From Desulfuromonadales bacterium (GTDB taxonomy: Bacteria > Desulfobacterota > Desulfuromonadia > Geobacterales > Pseudopelobacteraceae), in NCBI GenBank assembly GCA_015688915.1, contig JAATGX010000165.1, forward strand, positions 1 to 21,026: 21,026 nt of DNA, written 5' to 3'. Under the pieces are notes generated by a model, which saw nothing but the letters and a program-made list of their open reading frames with translations, searched no databases and was not told the origin of the DNA. Made by a program: the position numbers and the translations under genes. Positions 15,034 to 21,026 of the stretch are shown piece after piece (position 1 is the first letter of the stretch; each line of letters opens with the position of its first letter).

Positions 15034-18000
15034 TTAAGCTGTAATCCTCTTTCCCCGGCCCCGCTTCCGCTCCACCCATAGCCGGAAACGGTCCATGTAC
15101 AGATAGACCACCGGCGTGGTGTAGAGGGTCATCATCTGGCTGAAGATCAGGCCGCCCACGATGGAGATGCCGAGCGGCCGGCGCAGTTCCGACCCTATGC
15201 CGGTGCCGACCGCCAGGGGCAACGCACCCAGAAGCGCCGCCATGGTGGTCATCATGATCGGCCGGAAACGGAGCAGGCAGGCCTCGTGGATGGCCTCCTC
15301 GGGGCTTTTTCCCTCGTTCCGCTCGGCGGCGATGGCGAAATCCACCATCATGATGCCGTTCTTCTTGACGATACCGATGAGCAGGATAACGCCGATGATG
15401 GCGATCAGGCTCAGATCGGTGCGGAAAAGCATCAGGGCCGCCACGGCCCCCACACCGGCCGACGGCAGGGTCGAGAGGATGGTGATGGGGTGGATGTAGC
15501 TCTCGTACAACATGCCGAGCACGATGTAGACCGTTACCAGGGCAGCCAGGATCAGGAGCGGCTGGTTCTTCAGGGATGCCTGGAACGCCTGGGCCGTACC
15601 CTGGAAGCTGCCCTGGATGGAGGCCGGCATCCCCAGTTGGCTGGTGGTGTTTTCAACCGCCTTGACCGCATCGCCCAAAGCCACGCCGGGCGCCAGGTTG
15701 AACGACAGGGTGATGGCCGGGAATTGCGCCTGATGATTCACCGCCAGGGATGTGGCGGTCGGTTCGTAGTGGGTGAAGGCCGAGAGCGGTACCTGGGCGC
15801 CGTTGGTCGAGGTGACATGGATGTCCCGCAGCGTCTCGGGGCTCTGCCAGAAAACGGGATCAACCTCCATGACCACGTGATACTGGTTCAGCAGGGTGTA
15901 GGAGATCGACACCTGGCGTTGACCAAAGGCGTCGTAGAGCGTGTTGTCGATCACCTGCGGGGTGATCCCCAGACGGCTGGCGGTGGAACGGTCGATCTTG
16001 AGTTCCGCCTGCCTTCCCTTGTTCTGCTGATCACTGCTCAGGTCAACCAGTTGGGGTACGGGGCGCAGCTTCTGGAGCACCCGCTGGGACCAGGTATTGA
16101 GCTCGTTCAGGTCGGCCCCCTGCAGGGTGTACTGATACAGGGCGTTGCTGATCCGTCCGCCGACCCGCAGGTCCTGAACCGGCGCCAGGAAGGTGGGCGC
16201 GCCCGGAACCGCGGCCAGTTTCCCGCGCAGCCTCCTGATGATGTCATTGGCGCTGGCGGTACGTTCCTCGAATGGTTTCAGGGTGACGAACATTCGGCCG
16301 GTATTGGTGGTCGAACCGCCTCCGCCCCCGGTGAAGCCGGTCACATACTCCACATCCGGGTCCGTTTTGATGATGGTCACGATTCGGGCCAGTTTCCGTT
16401 CCATGGCCTGGTACGAGATGTCCTGGGCGGCCTGGATCCTGCCCATGATGCGGCCGGTGTCCTGTTCGGGGAAAAATCCCTTTGGTATGATCCAGAACAG
16501 GTAGACGTTGATCCCGATGGTAGCCAGGATCAGCACGAGCATGAAGCGGGAATGGGCCAGGGCCCAGGTGAGGGTCCTCCGGTAGCCGGCGTGCATCCAG
16601 GTGAACATCCCTTCGCTGGCCCGGTAGAGAAAATTGTGCCGTTCCTTGTGGGGCCGCAGGATGGTGGCGCACATCATGGGGGTCACGGTCAGGGAGACCA
16701 CGAGCGACACCGCAATCGCCGCCGAGAGGGTTACGGCGAACTCGCGGAACAGGCGTCCCACAATCCCGCCCATCAGGAGGATCGGGATGAACACGGCCAC
16801 CAGGGATATGCTCATGGAGAGGACCGTGAAGGCGATCTCCTTTGAACCGGACAGGGCCGCCTGGAACGGCGATTGCCCCTGTTCCCGGTAACGGGTGATA
16901 TTCTCCAGCACCACGATGGCATCGTCCACCACGAATCCGGTGGCGATGGTGAGCGCCATCAGGGAGAGGTTGTCCAGGGAGTAGTCGAACAGGTACATCA
17001 CGGCGAAGGTGCCGATGACCGATACCCCGACGGCCACGGCCGGGATGAGGGTGGCGCGGACAGTGCGCAGGAACCAGAACACCACCAGGATCACCAGCAG
17101 GCCCGAAACCATGAGCGAGCGTTCCACCTCCCGCAGGGAACCGCGTATGGGCGGGGTCCGGTCGAGGACCACCGACAGCTTGATGGCTCCCGGCAGGGCA
17201 GCCTCCAATTGGGGCAGCAGTTCGCGCACGTTGTCCACGGTCTCGATGATGTTGGCCCCCGGCTGGCGGGACAGGATCACCATGACCGCCGGTTTGCCGT
17301 TGACCAGCCCGGTCGAGCGCACGTCCTCCACCGAGTCCTGGACCGATGCCACGTCCTTCAGGTGCAGCGCCGCGCCCGAGCTGTATCTGATCACCAGCGG
17401 CAGGTAATCCGCGGCCGTGCGGAGCTGGTCGTTGGTGCGCACCTCCCAGTTCTTGTCCGCCGAGGCCACCTCGCCCTTGGGGCGGTTGACGTTGGTGTCG
17501 GCCAGTACGCCGCGCACGGTCTCCATGTTGATGCCGTATTTGCTGAGCGCCAGGGGATTCAGCTCCACCCGGACCGCCGGCAGGGAACTCCCCCCCACGA
17601 AGACCTGGCCGACCCCCTTCACCTGGGAGAGTTTCTGCTGCAGGATGGACGAGGCGGCGTCGTATATCTGCGGTTTGCTCATGGTGTCGGAGGTGAGCGA
17701 CAGTATCATGATCGGCGCATCGGACGGGTTGACCTTGCGGTAGGACGGGTTGCTGGGGAGATTGGCGGGCAGGTCGCCCTGAGCGGCATTGATGGCCGCC
17801 TGCACGTCCCGCGCCGCGCCGTCGATGTCGCGATTCAGGTCGAATTGCATGGTGATGCTGGTGGAGCCGCGATTGCTGGTGGAGGTCATCTCGGTCACGC
17901 CGGCGATGCGCCCGAACTGGCGTTCCAATGGCGCGGCCACGGAGGTGGACATGGTTTCCGGGTCCGCGCCCGGCAGGCTGGCCGATACGGAGATGGTCGG

Positions 18001-18126
18001 AAAGTCCACCTGGGGCAGGGGGGACACCGGCAAAAGGCGAAAGGCGATCCCCCCGGCCAGCACCAGCCCGATGGCGAGCAGGGTGGTGGCGACCGGGCGT
18101 TTTATGAAAGGGGCGGAGAGGTTCAT
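15034..18126 (-). CDS. mdtC: RND multidrug efflux permease, MdtC-like
   Basis: A 1030-aa inner-membrane proton-driven exporter of full length. It begins MNLSAPFIKRPVATTLLAIG (TM1) and carries the porter domain with LPQVDFPTISVSASLPGADP (37-56). The TM4 proton-relay pair is D401/D402 in TGFVVDDAIVVLENI. The second half repeats the fold and includes IGIVKKNGIMMVDFA. Segments such as GSSLPAVRVELNP and NPSDAPIMIL match E. coli MdtC closely, and the upstream neighbour is MdtB-like, so a heteromeric MdtBC-type pump is likely. ATG 18126 is chosen; the frame is open to 18186, but that extension is translated repeat sequence. The best Shine-Dalgarno (AAAGGGGGA, ending about 13 nt before the ATG) lies inside the inverted repeat. 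Confidence 0.93.
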   Translation of the reverse strand: MNLSAPFIKRPVATTLLAIGLVLAGGIAFRLLPVSPLPQVDFPTISVSASLPGADPETMSTSVAAPLERQFGRIAGVTEMTSTSNRGSTSITMQFDLNRDIDGAARDVQAAINAAQGDLPANLPSNPSYRKVNPSDAPIMILSLTSDTMSKPQIYDAASSILQQKLSQVKGVGQVFVGGSSLPAVRVELNPLALSKYGINMETVRGVLADTNVNRPKGEVASADKNWEVRTNDQLRTAADYLPLVIRYSSGAALHLKDVASVQDSVEDVRSTGLVNGKPAVMVILSRQPGANIIETVDNVRELLPQLEAALPGAIKLSVVLDRTPPIRGSLREVERSLMVSGLLVILVVFWFLRTVRATLIPAVAVGVSVIGTFAVMYLFDYSLDNLSLMALTIATGFVVDDAIVVLENITRYREQGQSPFQAALSGSKEIAFTVLSMSISLVAVFIPILLMGGIVGRLFREFAVTLSAAIAVSLVVSLTVTPMMCATILRPHKERHNFLYRASEGMFTWMHAGYRRTLTWALAHSRFMLVLILATIGINVYLFWIIPKGFFPEQDTGRIMGRIQAAQDISYQAMERKLARIVTIIKTDPDVEYVTGFTGGGGGSTTNTGRMFVTLKPFEERTASANDIIRRLRGKLAAVPGAPTFLAPVQDLRVGGRISNALYQYTLQGADLNELNTWSQRVLQKLRPVPQLVDLSSDQQNKGRQAELKIDRSTASRLGITPQVIDNTLYDAFGQRQVSISYTLLNQYHVVMEVDPVFWQSPETLRDIHVTSTNGAQVPLSAFTHYEPTATSLAVNHQAQFPAITLSFNLAPGVALGDAVKAVENTTSQLGMPASIQGSFQGTAQAFQASLKNQPLLILAALVTVYIVLGMLYESYIHPITILSTLPSAGVGAVAALMLFRTDLSLIAIIGVILLIGIVKKNGIMMVDFAIAAERNEGKSPEEAIHEACLLRFRPIMMTTMAALLGALPLAVGTGIGSELRRPLGISIVGGLIFSQMMTLYTTPVVYLYMDRFRLWVERKRGRGKRITA

Positions 18127-18131
18127 GGAAC

Positions 18132-18488
18132 TTAAAAGTCCCCCTTTGAAAAAGGGGGATTTAGGGGGATTTGCCTTTCGGGGCAAACACGGAATATCTC
18201 TTCCATAACCGCCTCAGTTTCAGTATTTGTTTTCAGAAAGGCCTCACGCACAGCATCATATTCCCTCTGTTCTTTTTCCATGTGCTGGCTGCCATCGGCT
18301 TCGATGATCAGCTTTACAGCCGGTGCGTAGAAGTCGGCTATATATGGGCCAATCGGTTTCTGGCGGTAGAACTGGATGCCAAGGACCTGCTTCCTGCGCA
18401 GATGTGACCACAGAACCTGCTCTGCGTCGGTCATTTCCTTGCGCAGAGTGCGGGATGGTCCTTTCAGATTTTTGCTGTATGGGAGCAT
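18132..18488 (-). CDS. DUF559 (Vsr-like PD-(D/E)XK) endonuclease-domain protein, probably degraded
   Basis: A 118-aa ORF. Residues 1-80 match the DUF559 pattern: MLPYSKNLKG, MTDAEQVLWSHLRRKQ (19-34), FYRQKPIGPYIADFYAP (40-56), KLIIEADGSQH (59-69). Candidate catalytic residues D52, E63 and D65 are present. After YDAVREAFLK (78-87) the usual strand of the form GLKVLRFxNxEVL, about 15 residues, is missing and the protein jumps to TNTETEAVMEEIF. An in-frame deletion is therefore likely and activity doubtful. The C-terminus (IPLNPPFSKGDF) is encoded by the left inverted repeat. ATG 18488 fits the family start; an in-frame TTG lies at 18500. Base composition is visibly more AT-rich than the RND genes on both sides, suggesting transfer. 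The function of this family is not established. Confidence 0.75.
   Translation of the reverse strand: MLPYSKNLKGPSRTLRKEMTDAEQVLWSHLRRKQVLGIQFYRQKPIGPYIADFYAPAVKLIIEADGSQHMEKEQREYDAVREAFLKTNTETEAVMEEIFRVCPERQIPLNPPFSKGDF
18137..18175 (-). repeat. Left inverted repeat of the DUF559 cassette
   Basis: Reads AGTCCCCCTTTGAAAAAG from 18137, then GGGGATTTAGGGGGATTTGCC. It contains its own hairpin (CCCCCTTT at 18140-18147 with AAAGGGGG, offset by a short loop). It encodes the last residues of the DUF559 protein and carries the probable ribosome site of the mdtC-like gene. Confidence 0.85.
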
Positions 18489-18495
18489 GGAGTAA

Positions 18496-18536
18496 GGCAA
18501 ATCCCCCCTAGCCCCCCTTTTTCAAAGGGGGGGACT
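18496..18536 (+). repeat. Right inverted repeat of the DUF559 cassette
   Basis: Starts GGCAAATCCCCCC at 18496 and ends AAAGGGGGGGACT at 18536; it is the reverse complement of the left repeat apart from a few base changes and extra C/G residues in the homopolymer runs. The hairpin CCCCCC-TTT/AAA-GGGGGG lies at 18512-18532. It contains the TGA stop of the mdtB-like gene. Confidence 0.85.
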
Positions 18537-21026
18537 AACTTCCTCATTTTCCCCTCGCTTCTTCCCCCTTCTCCTCGCCACCCTGTCGAACGCCAGATAG
18601 ATCACCGGTGTCGTATAAAGGGTCAGGATCTGGCTGAAGATCAGGCCCCCCGCTATGGAGATGCCCAAGGGACGGCGCATCTCCGATCCCACCCCGTGTC
18701 CCATGGCCATCGGCAGGGCGCTCAGGAGCGCCGCCATGGTGGTCATCATGATCGGCCGGAACCGGAGCAGGCAGGCTTGGTAGATGGCCTCCTCCGGGCT
18801 TTTCCCCTCATTGCGTTCCGCGTCCAGGGCAAAGTCCACCATCATGATGCCGTTCTTCTTGACGATGCCGATCAACAGGATGATGCCGATGATGGCGATC
18901 ACGCTCAGGTCCGTGTGGCAGATCATCAGCGACAGGAGCGCGCCCACGCCGGCCGAGGGGAGCGTGGAGAGGATCGTGACCGGGTGGATGTAGCTCTCGT
19001 ACAGCACGCCCAGCACGATATAGACCGTGATCAGGGCCGCCAGAATCAGGAGCGGTTCGTTGGCCAGGGAGGACTTGAAGGCCTGGGCCGTGCCCTGGAA
19101 GCTGCCGCGGATGCTGGCCGGGAGACCGAGTCCCTGGGTCGCGGCCTCGACCGCCGTTACCGCCGTGCCGAGCGACATGCCGGGGGCCAGGTTGAAGGAG
19201 GTGGTCACGGCCGGGAACTGCCCCTGCCGGTTGATGACCAGCGGCCCGGTGTCCTCCGTGGCCCGGGCAATGGTGGTGAGCGGAACCGTTCCGCCGTCGT
19301 TGCCGCGCAGGTAGACCGATTGCATGCCGCCCGGACCGTTATTGAACTCGGGCTTGACCGAAAGCACCACCCGGTATTGGTTGAGCTCCGTGAAGATGGT
19401 GGAGATCTGTCGCTGGCCAAAGGAATCATAGAGGGTGTCGTCGATATTCTGGGGGGTGATGCCGAAGCGGGCCGCCGTGCCCCGGTCAATATTGAGCGAT
19501 ACCCTGAGCCCCTGATCCTGCTGGTCGCTGCTGACGTCACGCAGCTCGGGCCGGGCCCGCATCGCCTCGACCACCTTGGGGGCCAGGCTCTTCAGTTCGT
19601 CGGTATTCGGGTCCTCCAGGGTGTACTGGAACTGGGTGCGGCTGACCTTGGCATCCACGGTCAGGTCCTGCACCGGTTGCATGAAGAGGCTGATGCCGCT
19701 CACCTTTGCCAGTTCGGGCTGGAGCCTGCGGATAACCTCGCTGGCGTTGGCATCCCGCTTTGCCAGAGGTTTCAGGTTGATCTGGATGCGCCCGCTGTTG
19801 AGCGTCGTGTTGACGCCATCCACGCCAATGAACGAGGAGAGGCTTTCCACCGCAGGGTCCTTGAGGATCACCCGGGTCAGAGCCTGCTGACGTTCGGCCA
19901 TTGCCTTGAACGAGATCGTTTGGGCCGCCTCGGAGATCCCCTGGATGGCCCCGGTATCCTGCACCGGGAAGAACCCCTTGGGCACCATTACGTAGAGCAC
20001 GACCGTCAGGATCAGAGTGCCGATCGCCACCAGCAGCGTGGCGCTCTGGTGCTTGAGCACCCATTGCAGGCTCCGGCCGTAGACGGCGATGATCCGGTCG
20101 AACCAGAGCTGGGACCAGTGGTAGAAGCGCCCCTGGCGCTCCTCGGGCACATGCTTGAGCAGCCGGGAGCACATCATGGGGGTCAAGGTCAGGGAGACCA
20201 CGGCCGAGAGCAGGATCGTGACCCCCAGGGTGACGGCGAACTCGCGGAACAGGCGGCCGACCACGTCCCCCATGAACAGGAGCGGGATCAGCACGGCGAT
20301 CAGCGAGATGGTCAGCGACAGGATGGTGAAGCCGATCTGCCGGGAACCCTTGAGGGCCGCCTCCAGCGGGGTGTCCCCCTCCTCCACGTAGCGGGAGATG
20401 TTCTCGATCATGACAATGGCGTCGTCCACCACAAAGCCGGTGGAGATGGTCAATGCCATCAGGGTCAGGTTGTTCAGGCTGAATCCCAGGAGATGCATGA
20501 TCCCGAAGGTGCCCACAAGGGACAACGGTACAGCCACGCTGGGAATGGTGGTGGCGGCAAAATTGCGCAGAAACAGGAAGATGACCAGCACGACCAGGGC
20601 CACGGCCAGCAGCATCTCGTGCTCCACGTCGCGGACCGAGGCGCGGATGGTGGTGGTACGGTCGGTCAGGACATTTACCTTGATCGATGCCGGCAGCGAG
20701 CTTTGCAACTGGGGCAGCAGCAGTTTGATCCGATCCACGACCTCGATCACGTTGGCGCCCGGCTGCCGCTGGATATTGACGATCACGGACGGTCTTTCGT
20801 TCATCCATGCCGCCTGGTTCAGGTTCTCGGCATCGTCAATCACATCGGCCACATCGGACAGGTGCAGTGCCGAGCCGTTCCTGTAGGCTACCACCAGCGG
20901 CCGGAAATCCTTGCTGGAGTAAAGCTGGTCGTTAGCCCCGATGATGTAGGCCTGACGCGGACCGTCAAAACCCACCTTGGCCTGGTTGACGATGGCGCTG
21001 GCAATGGAACTGCGCAGGTCATCCAT
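18522..21026 (-). CDS. mdtB: RND multidrug efflux permease, MdtB-like (N-terminal part outside window)
   Basis: 834 codons are visible; the frame is open at the window edge. The Met at 21026 is probably internal, because the proton-relay pair D201/D202 (TGFVVDDAIVMIENI) would be near residue 400 in a full protein, so about 200 residues are missing. Porter-domain blocks such as VNQAKVGFDGPRQAYIIGAND and NIQRQPGANVIEVVDRI, plus LIAVLIPLLFMGDVVGRLFRE, match MdtB. It precedes the MdtC-like gene in the transcript, consistent with the mdtABC order; an adaptor gene is expected beyond 21026. The C-terminus ends GENEEVSPPL, and the last residues and TGA come from the right repeat of the DUF559 cassette, so the original end may have been altered. 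Confidence 0.92.
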   Translation of the reverse strand: MDDLRSSIASAIVNQAKVGFDGPRQAYIIGANDQLYSSKDFRPLVVAYRNGSALHLSDVADVIDDAENLNQAAWMNERPSVIVNIQRQPGANVIEVVDRIKLLLPQLQSSLPASIKVNVLTDRTTTIRASVRDVEHEMLLAVALVVLVIFLFLRNFAATTIPSVAVPLSLVGTFGIMHLLGFSLNNLTLMALTISTGFVVDDAIVMIENISRYVEEGDTPLEAALKGSRQIGFTILSLTISLIAVLIPLLFMGDVVGRLFREFAVTLGVTILLSAVVSLTLTPMMCSRLLKHVPEERQGRFYHWSQLWFDRIIAVYGRSLQWVLKHQSATLLVAIGTLILTVVLYVMVPKGFFPVQDTGAIQGISEAAQTISFKAMAERQQALTRVILKDPAVESLSSFIGVDGVNTTLNSGRIQINLKPLAKRDANASEVIRRLQPELAKVSGISLFMQPVQDLTVDAKVSRTQFQYTLEDPNTDELKSLAPKVVEAMRARPELRDVSSDQQDQGLRVSLNIDRGTAARFGITPQNIDDTLYDSFGQRQISTIFTELNQYRVVLSVKPEFNNGPGGMQSVYLRGNDGGTVPLTTIARATEDTGPLVINRQGQFPAVTTSFNLAPGMSLGTAVTAVEAATQGLGLPASIRGSFQGTAQAFKSSLANEPLLILAALITVYIVLGVLYESYIHPVTILSTLPSAGVGALLSLMICHTDLSVIAIIGIILLIGIVKKNGIMMVDFALDAERNEGKSPEEAIYQACLLRFRPIMMTTMAALLSALPMAMGHGVGSEMRRPLGISIAGGLIFSQILTLYTTPVIYLAFDRVARRRGKKRGENEEVSPPL

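Larger units (their letters stand above)
18137..18536 (-). mobile_element. Inverted-repeat-flanked DUF559 cassette between two RND genes
   Basis: A unit of about 400 bp: a 39-nt repeat (18137-18175), the DUF559 gene, and an inverted 41-nt repeat (18496-18536). The outer ends are AGTCCCCC and GGGGGACT; the inner ends are ATTTGCC and GGCAAAT. It sits at the junction of two genes that are directly adjacent in mdtBC-type operons. The mdtB-like stop codon (18522-18524) falls inside the right arm and the mdtC-like start is 10 nt outside the left arm. No transposase and no clear target duplication are seen. Mobility is inferred from architecture and composition. Confidence 0.55.

Noticed and set aside
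15034..18186. Longer mdtC-like start at 18186
   Set aside because: The extension is translated inverted-repeat sequence (NPPKSPFFKGG); RND proteins of this type begin at MNLSAPFIKRP.
18124..18545. Target-site duplication flanking the DUF559 cassette
   Set aside because: The sequences just outside the two arms (AAGTTCC on the minus strand on one side, AACTTCC on the plus strand on the other) are not a direct repeat; the weak resemblance is not enough to claim a duplication.

Overview
The window (about 60% GC by eye) looks like a Geobacter-type member of the Desulfuromonadota. This is inferred from the gene mix: hemerythrin, FlgM, anaerobic-type CbiF/CbiG, split MacAB-like exporter, MdtBC-like pump, and G/C-rich palindromic repeats of a kind common in that group. 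No rRNA or marker gene confirms it. No tRNA, rRNA or CRISPR was seen.

Layout. Positions 1-4205 read forward: the tail of an MlaD/MCE lipid-transport protein, a pair of M16 peptidase-family proteins whose active-site residues are split between them, a bacteriohemerythrin, and flgM behind a sigma-28-like promoter. Two hairpin terminators lie between flgM and the convergent reverse-strand unit cbiF-cbiG-pdxA (7072 to 4204), which has its own sigma-70-like promoter at 7140-7168. The 435-base gap 7073-7507 is not empty. On the plus strand it carries a sigma-70-like promoter, a strong ribosome binding site, a 24-codon ORF whose stop codon lies in a hairpin loop, and an intrinsic terminator. A tight three-gene MacA/ATPase/FtsX-type export operon (7508-10635) follows, then a 49-aa lysine-rich protein, an acyl-ACP thioesterase, a palindromic repeat, a HIT protein and a third, self-sufficient M16 peptidase (to 13415).

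Positions 13437-21026 read in reverse. In transcript order they hold an MdtB-like RND pump (5' end outside the window), a DUF559 endonuclease-like gene, an MdtC-like RND pump and a NodT/OprM-type outer-membrane lipoprotein. Together these form most of a tripartite efflux system; the adaptor (MdtA-like) is presumably upstream, beyond 21026.

The most unusual structure is the 400-bp unit at 18137-18536 between the two RND genes. A DUF559 gene is framed by inverted repeats of about 40 bp. The repeats supply the mdtB stop codon, the DUF559 C-terminus and the likely Shine-Dalgarno of mdtC. It resembles a small mobile or repeat-borne endonuclease cassette, now apparently decaying. A gene-free repeat of the same design sits at 11616-11693, and a cloverleaf-like palindromic repeat at 14927-15027.
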